64,000 nucleotides of DNA from Luteibacter sp. Sphag1AF (GCF_014192715.1 NZ_JACHYH010000002.1:456297-520296), one strand, 5' to 3'. Shown: positions 16,450-26,284, numbered from the stretch's first letter. Notes: generated from the letters alone by a model not told the origin. A program made the numbers and translations.

Positions 16450-16872
16450 ATGCGAGCCAGCGGCGTACTGCGTGCGCAGATTTCTGTCGACGTGCCCTTC
16501 TTCGATGTCGACTCGATGGATGTGGTCTGGCACGGCCACTACGTGAAGTATCTTGAACTGGCACGTTGCGCGCTGCTGGACGACCTGGGCCACAACTACG
16601 CCCAGATGCGCGCAGCGGGTTTCGTGTGGCCCATCATCGACATGCAGCTGCGCTACGTGCGCGCTGCGCGCTTCGGTCAGAAGATCACCGTTCGCGCCGA
16701 CCTCATCGAATGGCGCAACCGACTGAAAATCCATTATCTCATCAGCGACGAGGCAAGCGGCGAGCGACTGACGCTTGCAAGCACCGTGCAGGTCGCGGTC
16801 AACGGCGCTGGCGAGTTGCAGCTGGAATCCCCCGCTGTATTCATCGACGCCGTGGAGCGCCGGATCGCATGA
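16450..16872 (+). CDS. Hotdog acyl-CoA/ACP thioesterase, ApeK-like
   Basis: 140 residues. The start at 16450 follows the acyltransferase stop by four bases. The 4HBT-type pattern PFFDVDSMDVVWHGHYVKYLE (15-35) contains the Asp and His of the active site of 4-hydroxybenzoyl-CoA-type thioesterases. It could release the finished polyene or edit stalled ACP intermediates. Its stop overlaps the start of a 13-codon mini-frame (ATGA). Confidence 0.85.
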   Translation: MRASGVLRAQISVDVPFFDVDSMDVVWHGHYVKYLELARCALLDDLGHNYAQMRAAGFVWPIIDMQLRYVRAARFGQKITVRADLIEWRNRLKIHYLISDEASGERLTLASTVQVAVNGAGELQLESPAVFIDAVERRIA

Positions 16873-16910
16873 CTTCCCTTCCTCTCATCTGCACGGCTGC
16901 CCTCCCATGA
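16869..16910 (+). CDS. 13-codon mini-frame linking thioesterase and methyltransferase genes
   Basis: ATG at 16869 overlaps the thioesterase stop (ATGA). The frame reads MTSLPLICTAALP and its TGA overlaps the methyltransferase ATG at 16907 (ATGA again). Both junctions are of the coupling type used throughout this operon, so ribosomes could pass through. In related clusters the LolA-like and exporter genes commonly sit after the thioesterase, whereas here they are at the front of the operon. The mini-frame may be the scar of a gene lost from this spot. Whether a peptide matters is unknown. Confidence 0.4.
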   Translation: MTSLPLICTAALP

Positions 16911-17629
16911 AGTACGCCAGCGCTACCTACGTTGAAGAAACCCGCCTGGGATTCATCTTTCTTCGCACGCACACCTGGCAGCACCACGTGCTTCGCGTGG
17001 CCATCAATGACCTGAAACGCGTCATCGGCGAACCGCTGCCGCAAGGCGGCTGTCTGGTGGACGTGGGGTGTGGTCAGGGCCGCTCGTTCCGTCACCTGCG
17101 CGATACGTTCCGCCCGGATCGCCTGATCGGGCTGGACGCCGACCCGCACAGCGTGGATCTTTCGCGGGCCGAAGCGAAGCGAGAGAACATTCCCGTCGAG
17201 TTGATCGTGGGAGACTGCGCGCACATTCAATTGCCTGACGCCACCGCAGACATCATCTTCTGTCACCAGACGTTCCATCATCTGGTGGAGCAGGAACGCG
17301 CGCTGGACGAGTTCTGGCGTGTGCTCAAGCCGGGCGGCCTGCTGCTGTTTGCCGAGTCGACCAAGGCCTATATCGACACGTGGGTGATCCGCTGGTTCTT
17401 CCGCCATCCGATGCATGTGCAAAAGAGCGCGGACGAATATCTGGACATGCTGCGTGGTCGCGGCTTTGTCTTCGAACCGTCGGCTGTATCGCTGCCCTAT
17501 CTGTGGTGGAGCCGTTCGCGTGATTTCGGTCTGCTGGAGCGCTGGGGCATCAAGGCAGCGCCGCCGGTAGGGCAGCGCGAGGAAACCCTGGTCAATGTCG
17601 CGGCACGAAAGCCGCTCGACGCCACGTGA
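16907..17629 (+). CDS. Class I SAM-dependent methyltransferase of the aryl-polyene cluster
   Basis: 240 residues. Motif I is LVDVGCGQGRS (50-60), followed by IGLDADPHSVDL, GDCAHIQLPD and the post-motif LDEFWRVLKPGGLLLF, all standard for class I methyltransferases. Small-molecule O- or C-methylation of the polyene head group is the expected role; aryl polyenes commonly carry methyl or methoxy groups on the ring. Its stop overlaps the GTG start of KS3. Confidence 0.85.
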   Translation: MKYASATYVEETRLGFIFLRTHTWQHHVLRVAINDLKRVIGEPLPQGGCLVDVGCGQGRSFRHLRDTFRPDRLIGLDADPHSVDLSRAEAKRENIPVELIVGDCAHIQLPDATADIIFCHQTFHHLVEQERALDEFWRVLKPGGLLLFAESTKAYIDTWVIRWFFRHPMHVQKSADEYLDMLRGRGFVFEPSAVSLPYLWWSRSRDFGLLERWGIKAAPPVGQREETLVNVAARKPLDAT

Positions 17630-18813
17630 AAACGTATCTGAATGCGCTGGGAGTGGTGTGCGCGCTGGGACAGAACAAGTCCAGCGTGGCCGAGGCCCTT
17701 TTTGCAGGCGAACGCGGTGGCGTTCGCTCCACGCCCGGCTGGATGCCAGCCCGTCAGGTGGCGCTGGCGCATGCGCCGCATACGCTGAACGCCCTCCCGG
17801 CCGGTACGGCGACGTGGCGCGACAACCGCAACAATCGCCTCCTGCTTGCCGCGGCACGCGACATCGAGGTAGACGTACGCGACGCCGTAAGCCGCTTCGG
17901 CGCCTCGCGCATCGGCGTGGTGATCGGCAGCAGCACCACCGGCATCGAAGACGCCACGCGTGCCATCGCGCAGCGCGAACGCGACGGCGAGTGGCCCGCT
18001 GACTACCACTATGCCCATCAGGAACTGGGTGCGCCTGCGGCCGTACTGGCCGACCATTTCCAGCTGAGTGGCCCGGCGTATGGCATCTCCACGGCGTGCA
18101 CATCCAGCGCACGCGCCATGCTGAGCGCCCGTCGCCTGTTGCGCATGGGCGTGTGCGATGCCGTGATCTGCGGCGGCGCCGACACATTGTGCCGCCTGGC
18201 CATTCACGGCTTTCATGCACTGGAAGCCGTGGACAGCGACACCTGCCGCCCCTTCTCGCGTGAACGCGGCGGCATCAACATCGGCGAAGCGGCCGCCCTG
18301 TTCCTCATGACGCGCGAACCTGCGCGGGTGGAACTGGCCGGCGGCGGCGCCAGCTCAGATGCCTGGCATCTTTCCTCGCCAGACCCGCAGGGCCACGGCG
18401 CCTTGCAAGCCATGGAGCGCGCACTGGCCAGCGCGGGCATCGCAGCCCACGCCATCGACTACATCAACCTGCACGGCACGGCGACCGAGCATAACGACGC
18501 CATGGAAAGCATCGCCGTCGCGCGGCTGTTCGGTCAGGTGCCCTGCTCGTCCACCAAGGCCATCACCGGACACACGCTGGGCGCGGCAGGTGCACTGGAA
18601 GCCGCATTCTGCTGGCTGTCCCTGAATGACACCGCCGCCGCGCGCCGCCTGCCGCCGCACGTCTGGGATGGTCTGGCCGATGCCGCGCTACCCGCTTTGC
18701 GCTTCACCGACGCGAGCAGCCGCCTGCCTGAAGGCGGCCGCCGCTATCTGATGAGCAATTCCTTCGCGTTTGGCGGCAATAATGCGAGCCTGATTCTGGC
18801 GGATGCTGCGTGA
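17626..18813 (+). CDS. Beta-ketoacyl-ACP synthase, ApeO-like (KS3)
   Basis: 395 residues, start GTG 17626 overlapping the methyltransferase stop (GTGA). Complete active site: Cys158 in STACTSSAR, His283 in NLHGTATE, Lys311 and His316 in TKAITGHTLGAAG. The beginning MKTYLNALGVVCALG and the ACTSSA context match ApeO, the catalytic partner in a KS/CLF heterodimer. The partner would be the short protein at 12563. Its stop overlaps the next ATG by one base. Confidence 0.87.
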   Translation: MKTYLNALGVVCALGQNKSSVAEALFAGERGGVRSTPGWMPARQVALAHAPHTLNALPAGTATWRDNRNNRLLLAAARDIEVDVRDAVSRFGASRIGVVIGSSTTGIEDATRAIAQRERDGEWPADYHYAHQELGAPAAVLADHFQLSGPAYGISTACTSSARAMLSARRLLRMGVCDAVICGGADTLCRLAIHGFHALEAVDSDTCRPFSRERGGINIGEAAALFLMTREPARVELAGGGASSDAWHLSSPDPQGHGALQAMERALASAGIAAHAIDYINLHGTATEHNDAMESIAVARLFGQVPCSSTKAITGHTLGAAGALEAAFCWLSLNDTAAARRLPPHVWDGLADAALPALRFTDASSRLPEGGRRYLMSNSFAFGGNNASLILADAA

Positions 18814-19283
18814 TGTCCTGGCCCATCGAACAATTGCTGCCGCACGCCGGCGCCATGATCCTGCTGGACGAACTCATCGAGTGCGAAATCGAACGCGTCG
18901 TGTGCACGCGCCGGGTGCAGCGCGGTGCCGCCTTCACGGATCGCGATGGCCTTCCGGCATGGGCAGGCATCGAACTCATGGCGCAGACCATCGCGGCATG
19001 GAACGGCTACAACGCCCGCGTGGCAGGCCAGCCCGTGCGTCCCGGCTTCCTGCTGGGCACGCGCAGCTACCGCTGCAACGTGCAACATTTTCCCATCGGC
19101 ACTGAGCTTCGCATCGAAGCCGTGCGCGGCTTCCACGACGACGAAGGCATGGCCGCGTTCATCTGCCGCATCGAGGCCCAGGACATGCTGGCCGAAGCAC
19201 GCCTGACCGTGTTCAGTCCGCCGGATGCCAGCGTCCTGCTCGACCCCGAAACAAACATCATCAAGGAGCCAACTCATGGCTGA
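18813..19283 (+). CDS. Hotdog 3-hydroxyacyl-ACP dehydratase, ApeP-like
   Basis: 156 residues from ATG 18813 (TGATG with the KS3 stop; GTG 18810 also possible). LPHAGAMILLDEL (10-22) and PAWAGIELMAQTIAAWNG (about 49-66) are the signature of the COG4706 predicted dehydratase. In characterised aryl-polyene systems it forms a heterodimer with ApeI, which corresponds to the hotdog part of the fusion protein at 14318. Together they would remove water after each ketoreduction to build the conjugated double bonds. The gene overlaps the reductase gene by eight bases. Confidence 0.85.
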   Translation: MSWPIEQLLPHAGAMILLDELIECEIERVVCTRRVQRGAAFTDRDGLPAWAGIELMAQTIAAWNGYNARVAGQPVRPGFLLGTRSYRCNVQHFPIGTELRIEAVRGFHDDEGMAAFICRIEAQDMLAEARLTVFSPPDASVLLDPETNIIKEPTHG

Positions 19284-20004
19284 CACCATTCTGGTTACCG
19301 GCTCCAGCCGGGGCATCGGTCGCGCCATCGCGCTGCGCCTGGCGCGCGCCGGATACGACATCGTGCTGCACTGCCGTTCGCGTCGCGACGAAGCGGAAGC
19401 CGTGCAGGAGGAGATCAGCGCGCTGGGGCGCGATGCCCGCATCCTGCAATTCGACATCTCTGACCGTGCCGCCTGCGCACAGACGCTGGAAGCCGATGTG
19501 GCCGCACACGGTGCGTACTACGGCGTGGTGTGCAACGCGGGCCTGACTCGCGACGGCGCCTTCCCGGCACTGACCGGCGACGACTGGGACCAGGTGCTGC
19601 GCACCAACCTCGACGGCTTCTACAACGTGCTGCATCCGCTGGTCATGCCCATGATCCGCCGCCGTGCGGCCGGCCGGATCGTCTGCATCACGTCCGTGTC
19701 CGGCATCATCGGCAATCGCGGGCAGGTCAATTACAGCGCGTCCAAAGCGGGCGTGATCGGCGCAGCCAAGGCCCTGGCGGTGGAACTGGCCAAGCGCAGG
19801 ATCACCGTGAACTGCGTGGCTCCGGGCCTCATCGACACAGACATGGTGGACGCCGAACTGCCGCTGGAGGAAATCCTTGCAATGATCCCCATGCAGCGCA
19901 TGGGCAACGTGGAAGAAGTAGCCGCCACGGTGCAGTTCCTCGTCAGTCCCGACGCTGGCTACATCACCCGCCAGGTCATCGCGGTGAATGGCGGCCTCTG
20001 CTGA
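19276..20004 (+). CDS. 3-oxoacyl-ACP reductase, FabG-type (ApeQ-like)
   Basis: 242 residues; start 19276 follows AAGGAG and overlaps the dehydratase by eight bases. Short-chain dehydrogenase with cofactor motif TGSSRGIGRA (8-17), CNAG (86-89), and the catalytic tetrad Asn111, Ser140, Tyr153, Lys157 (NYSASKAG). The Arg-rich LHCRSRRDEA after the second strand suggests NADPH. It reduces the 3-oxo group made by the ketosynthases in each elongation cycle. Confidence 0.9.
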   Translation: MADTILVTGSSRGIGRAIALRLARAGYDIVLHCRSRRDEAEAVQEEISALGRDARILQFDISDRAACAQTLEADVAAHGAYYGVVCNAGLTRDGAFPALTGDDWDQVLRTNLDGFYNVLHPLVMPMIRRRAAGRIVCITSVSGIIGNRGQVNYSASKAGVIGAAKALAVELAKRRITVNCVAPGLIDTDMVDAELPLEEILAMIPMQRMGNVEEVAATVQFLVSPDAGYITRQVIAVNGGLC

Positions 20005-20033
20005 CGTCACGGATTTCGCGTTAGGCTCGACCC

Positions 20034-22163
20034 ATGAGCCCCCTGTTTGCCCAGCGTCTGTCTGCGGTCGTCGAGTCTGACCGGCTGGCCGATGTGGTGC
20101 GCGTGCTGCTGGCTCTGGGAGGCGTACTGCTCTGGTGTGCCATCCACGGGCCACGTACCGCCGCCATTCCGGCGCTGCTGGGCGCCATCGCCTGCGCGCT
20201 GGCTGAAACCGACGACGCATGGCGCGGCCGCCTGCGAGGATTGGCCGTCACGCTTGGATGTTTTGCCGTGGCGGCCATCGTGGTGCGCTGGCTGATCGCC
20301 ACGCCGTGGCTTTTTGCGCTTGCCCTGCCGGCAGGAGCTTTCGGCCTGGTGATGCTGGGTGCCATCAGCGGGCGATACGCCACGATTGCCGCCGCCACGC
20401 TCATCCTGTCGGTCTACACGATGATCGACACCGACACGGCGGGCACATCCGGCATGAACTGGGCGGGCACGGTGCACCTGCTGGGAGGCGCGGCCTGGTA
20501 CGGCGTGCTGTCGTTGCTGTGGAGCGTTCTGGCGCCGCAGCGTGCGCTACGCCTGTCGCTGGCACGGGTTTTCCAGGCGCTGGCCGCACAACTGGAAATC
20601 AAGGCTGCGCTGTTTGAGCCCGTGCACGACCTGGATCGCCATGCGCTGAACGTGACGCTGGCACAACGCAACGCGCGTACCGTTGAGGCGATGAACGAAG
20701 CGCGCACCGCCCTGCTCGACCGCATGGGAAGGCGCCAGCCCCGTGGCCGCATGGCGCAGCGATTGCGTCTGTATTTCACCGCACAGGACATCCACGAGCG
20801 CATCAGCTCCGCGCACTACCCATACGACGCACTTGCCGACGCCCTGTTTCACAGTGACATCCTGTTCCGCTTCGGCCGCCTTCTCCGCCTCCAGGCGCAG
20901 GCATGCCGGCAACGTGCGGACGAAATCAGGCGCACGTTGCCACTGGGATCACTCGCGCTGCCACACGCCGCGCTGGACGACGTGCGTGCCGCGATCGCGC
21001 ACCACGGAGAACCCCGCGATTCGTCCATCGAGGAAGCGCTGGCCGGATTGCTGCGCAATACCGAGCGCCTGCAAGCCGCACTGGAAACCGAGAGCGACGG
21101 CGTACGCGAGGTCGACTACACGCTGCAAAATCCGGACCCACCCACCATGCGCGACGCATGGCGTCGCGTGCAGGTCCAGGCAACGCCCCGCTCCATGCGG
21201 TTTCGTCACGCCGTACGGCTTGCCGCCGGCATGCTGGCCGGGTACGCATTGCTGCTGGCGGTTCATCCCAATCACGGCTACTGGATACTGCTGACGACGC
21301 TCTTCGTATGCCAGCCCGGTTACGGCGCCACACGCCGGCGGCTCATACAACGCGTGGGTGGCACGCTGGCTGGCCTGCTCGCGGGATGGGCGCTGCTGCA
21401 CCTGCTGCCGGGCGGCGACTGGCGACTACCCGTGATCGTCCTGTCCGGCGCAGCATTCTTCGCGTTTCGCCACAAGCGCTACACGCTGGCCACGGCAAGC
21501 ATCACGCTCTTCGTGCTGCTGTGCTTCGATCAGACGGGTGCGGGCTATACGGCGATAGGTCCACGCCTTGTCGACACATTGATGGGGGCAGCCATCGCAG
21601 CGCTCGCGCTGCACTTCGTGCTGCCGGACTGGCACGCGCGACGACTGGAAGACCTTCTTGCCGACAGCCTGGCCGCCGATGCGATCTACCTGCGGCGCAT
21701 CGCCCATCAATATGTGAGGGGAAAAGTGGATGATCTTGCGTATCGCGTTGCGCGCCGGGATGCTCATAACGCGCACGCCGCGCTTGCAGGCTCCGTCACC
21801 GAAATGCTGGCCGAGCCTGTGCATTCGCGTGAACGTGGCGAAGTAGCACTGCGGCTGGTGACGGTGTCGCAGTCGGTGCTGGCGCATCTGTCCACGCTGG
21901 GTTCGCACCGGGAAGCGCTTCCTGCCGGCGTGGATGCGGAATCAACACTCGCGGATGTGGAAGCGCTTGCAGCGCACTTTTCCAGACTGGCCGCTGCCGC
22001 CCGCAGTCATGGTGTCGTCGCGCCGTGCGCTGGCGCGGCATGGGTCACCGAACTGGATGAACACGCCAGCACCCGGACAGGCCTCGTCCGCCTGCTGGCC
22101 CTGCAATGCGCCCTGCTGGCCCGCGATGCCGACCGCTTCGCGGCTCTGGTAACCGAACTGTGA
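20034..22163 (+). CDS. FUSC-family (YccS/YhfK-like) inner membrane protein
   Basis: 709 residues. Two membrane blocks (about residues 20-170, and 395-530 with [26 protein letters not shown], the FUSC signature) are each followed by a long soluble helical region. The family includes AaeB, an exporter of hydroxybenzoates, and fusaric acid exporters, but the layout here is nearer to YccS. It starts 29 bases after the reductase on the same strand and so is probably part of the aryl-polyene transcript. Export of an aromatic acid precursor or by-product would suit that place but is inference. Confidence 0.75.
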   Translation: MSPLFAQRLSAVVESDRLADVVRVLLALGGVLLWCAIHGPRTAAIPALLGAIACALAETDDAWRGRLRGLAVTLGCFAVAAIVVRWLIATPWLFALALPAGAFGLVMLGAISGRYATIAAATLILSVYTMIDTDTAGTSGMNWAGTVHLLGGAAWYGVLSLLWSVLAPQRALRLSLARVFQALAAQLEIKAALFEPVHDLDRHALNVTLAQRNARTVEAMNEARTALLDRMGRRQPRGRMAQRLRLYFTAQDIHERISSAHYPYDALADALFHSDILFRFGRLLRLQAQACRQRADEIRRTLPLGSLALPHAALDDVRAAIAHHGEPRDSSIEEALAGLLRNTERLQAALETESDGVREVDYTLQNPDPPTMRDAWRRVQVQATPRSMRFRHAVRLAAGMLAGYALLLAVHPNHGYWILLTTLFVCQPGYGATRRRLIQRVGGTLAGLLAGWALLHLLPGGDWRLPVIVLSGAAFFAFRHKRYTLATASITLFVLLCFDQTGAGYTAIGPRLVDTLMGAAIAALALHFVLPDWHARRLEDLLADSLAADAIYLRRIAHQYVRGKVDDLAYRVARRDAHNAHAALAGSVTEMLAEPVHSRERGEVALRLVTVSQSVLAHLSTLGSHREALPAGVDAESTLADVEALAAHFSRLAAAARSHGVVAPCAGAAWVTELDEHASTRTGLVRLLALQCALLARDADRFAALVTEL

Positions 22164-22272
22164 ATGCACTCTCCCGTATGGGAAAAGCGATGCTCTTTGT
22201 GCGTTGCGCCAAGGCTTGCCGGGGCCGGCGCGGTACGATGGGCAGCTTTTTCCTTCTTCTGGAGCTTCCTCC

Positions 22273-23430
22273 ATGCGCCCGTTTCCCCTCGGCGACGATC
22301 TCGACACTCTGCGCGAAAGCGTCCATGCCTTCGCCGAAAAAGAGATTGCCCCACGCGCGGATCGTATCGACCGCGACAATCTGTTCCCGGAAGATCTCTG
22401 GGCGAAGTTCGGTGACATGGGCCTTCTGGGCATCACCATCCCCAGCGAATACGGCGGCAGTGATCTGGGCTTCCTTGCGCACATGGTCGCCATGGAAGAA
22501 ATTTCCCGCGCGTCTGGCTCGGTAGGTCTCTCCTACGGCGCGCACTCCAACCTGTGCGTGCAGAACATCTATCACAACGGCAACGAAGCGCAGCGCCGGA
22601 AATACCTTCCCAAACTCGCCAGTGGCGAGTGGATCGGTGCATTGGCCATGAGCGAGCCGGGCGCCGGCTCCGACGTGGTCGGCTCGATGAGCTGCCGCGC
22701 CGAGCTGGTGGGTGACGTCTGGGTCGCCAACGGCACGAAGATGTGGATCACCAACGGCCCCGACGCCAACGTGCTGCTGGTCTACATGCGCACGGCGCCG
22801 CGCGCGGCGGGCAGCCGCTGCATGACGGCCTTCATCGTCGAGAAGGGCATGAAGGGCTTCTCCACCGCGCAAAAGCTCGACAAGCTCGGCATGCGCGGCT
22901 CGAACACGTGCGAACTGGTGTTCGAGAACTGCGAAATCCCCGCTGAGAACATCGTGGGTGAAGTGAACGAAGGCGTGCGCGTACTGATGGGTGGCCTGGA
23001 TACCGAGCGCCTCGTGCTGTCCGGCGGACCCATCGGCCTCATGCAGGCAGCCGTGGATCTCACCCTGCCGTATGTGCGTGAGCGCAAGCAGTTCAACGCA
23101 CCCATCGGCACGTTCGGCATGATGCAGGCGAAGGTCGCCGACATGTACACGGCGCTGCAATCGTCGCGCGGTTTTGCGTATATGGTCGCGCAGCAGTTTG
23201 ACGCGGGCATCAAGTCACGTATCGACCCGGCCGCGTGCCTGCTCAATGCATCCACCAATGCCGTGAAGGTCGCCCTCGAAGCGATCCAGGCGCTGGGCGG
23301 CAACGGCTACATCAATGAATTTCCGGCCGGCCGCATCCTGCGTGATGCCAAGCTCTATGAAATCGGCGCGGGCACGAATGAAATCCGCCGTATGCTGATT
23401 GGCCGCGAGCTGTTCCACGGCAAGTCCTGA
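22273..23430 (+). CDS. ivd: Isovaleryl-CoA dehydrogenase
   Basis: 385 residues from ATG 22273 (GGAG nearby). An acyl-CoA dehydrogenase whose features point to isovaleryl-CoA: the catalytic Glu lies in [13 protein letters not shown] (Glu245), the site peculiar to this subfamily, rather than in the C-terminal [15 protein letters not shown]-binding MWITNG (158-163) and [12 protein letters not shown] are present. It oxidises isovaleryl-CoA to 3-methylcrotonyl-CoA in leucine breakdown and passes electrons to ETF. It ends just before a large palindrome facing the convergent autotransporter gene. Confidence 0.92.
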   Translation: MRPFPLGDDLDTLRESVHAFAEKEIAPRADRIDRDNLFPEDLWAKFGDMGLLGITIPSEYGGSDLGFLAHMVAMEEISRASGSVGLSYGAHSNLCVQNIYHNGNEAQRRKYLPKLASGEWIGALAMSEPGAGSDVVGSMSCRAELVGDVWVANGTKMWITNGPDANVLLVYMRTAPRAAGSRCMTAFIVEKGMKGFSTAQKLDKLGMRGSNTCELVFENCEIPAENIVGEVNEGVRVLMGGLDTERLVLSGGPIGLMQAAVDLTLPYVRERKQFNAPIGTFGMMQAKVADMYTALQSSRGFAYMVAQQFDAGIKSRIDPAACLLNASTNAVKVALEAIQALGGNGYINEFPAGRILRDAKLYEIGAGTNEIRRMLIGRELFHGKS

Positions 23431-23438
23431 TCCGCAAC

Positions 23439-23470
23439 ATCCTCCTGCGCACCACGGTGCGCAGGAGGAT
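23439..23470. terminator. Perfect palindrome between convergent genes, likely bidirectional terminator
   Basis: Two perfect 15-base arms (ATCCTCCTGCGCACC / GGTGCGCAGGAGGAT) with a two-base AC centre lie between the isovaleryl-CoA dehydrogenase stop and the autotransporter stop. No T-run follows on either strand, so termination efficiency is uncertain. Confidence 0.6.
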
Positions 23471-23479
23471 AAGCGGCTG

Positions 23480-26284
23480 TTACCAGTTCATCCGGAACGT
23501 GGCGCTGGCCGAGCGGGAGTTGTCGCGATCCGCCAGGCGCTGGTCCACATTGAATCCCAGCTGCGTGCGCTCGTTGAGATCCCAGCCCAGCGTCATGCCC
23601 GCCGTACCCGCACGGCGCGACAGGCCAATACCTTCCACGGGCGCCCACTGCGACACACCGGTATAACGCGCCGAGAACACTTCCCCGCGCGTGGCAAACG
23701 CGTTCTGCCAGCCCAGGCGCGCATCCAGGCGAAGCTTGCCCCACGAGGTAAGCCACGAGCGTCCGCCGCGAACACCTACGCCTGCCTGCCAGCGCGACGT
23801 TGTCTGCGCGTTGGCACTCAGGCCAAAGCCATCGCCACCGGATTCAGAGAACGCCGAACGACGGATGCTGGCGTACTGCATGTTCATGAACGGCGTGAAC
23901 GAGAACGCGTCCGTTTGTCCCTGATAGCCGAATTCGCCATATGCCACGTTGTAACGGCCGGTGGCATCGCTGCCAACGAACGCGGCCTGCTCACCGAACT
24001 GGAGCGTGCGCTGCATGTTTTCGCGGTAGCTGCCGAAGCCCACGCGACCCACGCCGTACCAGCTGCCGCTGCGCGTTCCGGCGTAAAGCATGCCTTCCGT
24101 GCCGCGGCTGCTGCGACGGTCAGCGCTGCCGGTCAGCTGCCCCGTGGTGTTGTTCTGCCCCACAGCCATGCCGATAAAGCCGGTGCTGCCCAGGCGGATA
24201 TCCGTGCCGACCAGCGCGCCATTGAGCGCAAACGACACATTGCCGAAGCCACCCCGGCTCATGCTCCCCTGCTGGCCCAGCGACTGCGTCCACGCACCCA
24301 CCGGATTCGCGTTGTTCATCCGGTCGAAATGCGCCATCAACGCATCGTTGCTGGCGTCGATGCCTGCCAGCGTGACGGCGGTGCTGGCCGCGTGCAACTG
24401 ACCGGACAGCGACTCAAGCGACGCCTGAGCCACCTGCGTGGTCGGCGACTGCTGGATTGCGCCCGCCGCGATGAGCATGTTCTCGTTGAGCGACGCGCTC
24501 CCTGCGGGGGCCGCAAGGCTCTGGTTGATCTGCTGGAACGCGCCATCCAGACGCTGCGCCGACGATAGGGCGGCCGACGACCCGGACATGCTCTGCGATG
24601 CTACTTTCGTGACGCTCAGTTGGCTCGTATTGACCCACACTTCCTTGGGGAGGTATTGCAGCTGGCTGGTCAGAAACACGCCCTGCGCGAGCGTCGTGGT
24701 GGCGAACTTGCCGTTCACGAATCCAGTGGTGGTCAGCACCGACTGATGCGACGTCACCGTGTATCCGGTCACGGCGCCCGCCACATAGAAATCGCCCCCC
24801 AGCGTCGCCGAGCCACTAACGATCAGCGGCGCACCAAGAAGCTGCGACAGCCGGCCCGTGGACGACTGCGTGTAATTGCCCGCGATATGAACCGCCGCCT
24901 GATCCGTCTGCAACGTGCCGTTATTCACCACGGTGCCACCGATATCGGCGCGCGCGATCAGCGTGCCGCCCTTATCGAGATTCACCTGGCCGGGCACTGC
25001 GTGCGCGGAATCCACGATGGAAGCGGCGCCGATATAGGTCGGGCTCGTGTATGTGTTGTTGCCGGTGAGCGTCAGCGTGCCCGCGCCGGATACCTGAAGC
25101 CCGCCGGTGCCACTGAGGTCGTTGGCAAACGTGTAGTTCCGCCCGCCCATCGTGGCCTGGAAAATGCCGTTGACCAGCTGACCCGGGCCGCGCACCGCTC
25201 GCCCGACGTTGACTGCGCCGTAGCCAAACACGGCATCGGGCCCGGGCGCGCCAAGATCGGTAGCCGTGCCCAGCAGCGTGGTGACGATCGACTGGTTGGA
25301 AAACGTGGGAAACGCGCTCCACACCACGGCAGCGGCGCCCGACACCTGCGGTGCGGCCAGCGACGTGCCGGTCCACTTCAGGTAACTGACGGAGGAGGTC
25401 GTGTCATTCGTGCCGCTGGTGACCACGGTGCCCTGTGCGGCGAGACAGTAATTGCGCGCGATGCCGCATGCGTTGGAATACGAGGCCAGCTTCGTCGGGT
25501 CCGTTTCGTCCAGTGCGACAACGGTCAGCCAGCTGCCGATCAGCTGGCCATTGGCGCGCGCAGGCAGCGCCGCGACGTCCGAGGGATTGGCTTTGCCATC
25601 ATTGCCCGCGGCAAACACCACAATGCCGCCACCGGCAAATTTGGAATACGCGTTGACGAAGCTCTGCGTGGTCGTGGTGCTTGAGGCATCCCAATACACA
25701 CCACCCCATGAGTTGTTCATCACGCGGGCGCCCGCGTTGTACAGATTCTCGTTGACCTGCTGCAACGGGTCAGCCGAGGTGACCTGGTTGCCCTGGCCCG
25801 AACCGTCGTCCGTGGGCGCCTTGTCGGAAATGATGCGCGCCGAAATGATCGTCGCACCCGGGGCCACGCCCCCGGCAAATTGTCCGAACGCCTTGCCGGC
25901 GGCAATTTCCGCCACGGCCGTGCCGTGACCCACCACGTCATCGACGTTGAGGTTATTGGTCGAGGGATCGACGTAATTGACGTTGGAGGTGACCCGTCCC
26001 GCCAGGGTGGGCTGATTGCGCATGACGCCGGAGTCGACGATGCCGATGGTCACACCTGCGCCGGTAAATCCCGCCGCCTGCGCGGCAGCGGCGTTGGTCT
26101 GCACGATCTGTGCGTTGTAGGCAGGGTTGGAAACGTTGGGAACCGTGGGCGCCACCACCACACCACCACCCACACTGCCGTTCATGGAAACGCCGCCACC
26201 ACCGCCGCCGCAGCCGGAAAGGCCCACGACAAGACCAATTGCCAATACCAGCTCCCGCTGGCGCAACGAACTTACTGCGTTCAA
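23480..26284 (-). CDS. Subtilisin-type (S8) autotransporter serine protease, lipoprotein signal
   Basis: 934 residues if translation starts at TTG 26284, which has AGGGGA at good spacing and yields MNAVSSLRQRELVLAIGL with a lipobox (LSGC, Cys25). The open frame runs 50 codons further but without a signal sequence. The passenger is a subtilase: Asp84 in GIVDSGV, His120 in VVGHGTAVAE, Ser308 in WTGTSLAAP. A beta-helical stalk with a passenger-associated repeat (GGLQVSGAGTLTLTGNNTY) follows, then an autotransporter barrel over roughly the last 270 residues ending in FRMNW with terminal Trp. NalP-like proteases are the closest type I know. It would be exported to the cell surface and may process surface proteins. 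Confidence 0.88.
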   Translation of the reverse strand: MNAVSSLRQRELVLAIGLVVGLSGCGGGGGGVSMNGSVGGGVVVAPTVPNVSNPAYNAQIVQTNAAAAQAAGFTGAGVTIGIVDSGVMRNQPTLAGRVTSNVNYVDPSTNNLNVDDVVGHGTAVAEIAAGKAFGQFAGGVAPGATIISARIISDKAPTDDGSGQGNQVTSADPLQQVNENLYNAGARVMNNSWGGVYWDASSTTTTQSFVNAYSKFAGGGIVVFAAGNDGKANPSDVAALPARANGQLIGSWLTVVALDETDPTKLASYSNACGIARNYCLAAQGTVVTSGTNDTTSSVSYLKWTGTSLAAPQVSGAAAVVWSAFPTFSNQSIVTTLLGTATDLGAPGPDAVFGYGAVNVGRAVRGPGQLVNGIFQATMGGRNYTFANDLSGTGGLQVSGAGTLTLTGNNTYTSPTYIGAASIVDSAHAVPGQVNLDKGGTLIARADIGGTVVNNGTLQTDQAAVHIAGNYTQSSTGRLSQLLGAPLIVSGSATLGGDFYVAGAVTGYTVTSHQSVLTTTGFVNGKFATTTLAQGVFLTSQLQYLPKEVWVNTSQLSVTKVASQSMSGSSAALSSAQRLDGAFQQINQSLAAPAGSASLNENMLIAAGAIQQSPTTQVAQASLESLSGQLHAASTAVTLAGIDASNDALMAHFDRMNNANPVGAWTQSLGQQGSMSRGGFGNVSFALNGALVGTDIRLGSTGFIGMAVGQNNTTGQLTGSADRRSSRGTEGMLYAGTRSGSWYGVGRVGFGSYRENMQRTLQFGEQAAFVGSDATGRYNVAYGEFGYQGQTDAFSFTPFMNMQYASIRRSAFSESGGDGFGLSANAQTTSRWQAGVGVRGGRSWLTSWGKLRLDARLGWQNAFATRGEVFSARYTGVSQWAPVEGIGLSRRAGTAGMTLGWDLNERTQLGFNVDQRLADRDNSRSASATFRMNW

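Larger units (their letters stand above)
6075..22163 (+). other. Aryl-polyene / xanthomonadin-type biosynthetic gene cluster
   Basis: Sixteen consecutive plus-strand genes plus a 13-codon mini-frame, most joined by stop/start overlaps of 1-40 bases, encode a type II polyketide-like system. They include two ACPs, three ketosynthases, one chain-length-factor-like protein, two hotdog dehydratase domains, FabG-type reductase, thioesterase, methyltransferase, GT2, two acyltransferases, LolA-like protein and MMPL exporter. This set is diagnostic of aryl-polyene clusters, whose products are membrane-bound aromatic polyenes (yellow pigments protecting against oxidative damage). The starter-loading AMP-ligase is reduced to a fragment inside one ORF. 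The FUSC gene, 29 bases after the reductase, closes the unit. Confidence 0.9.
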
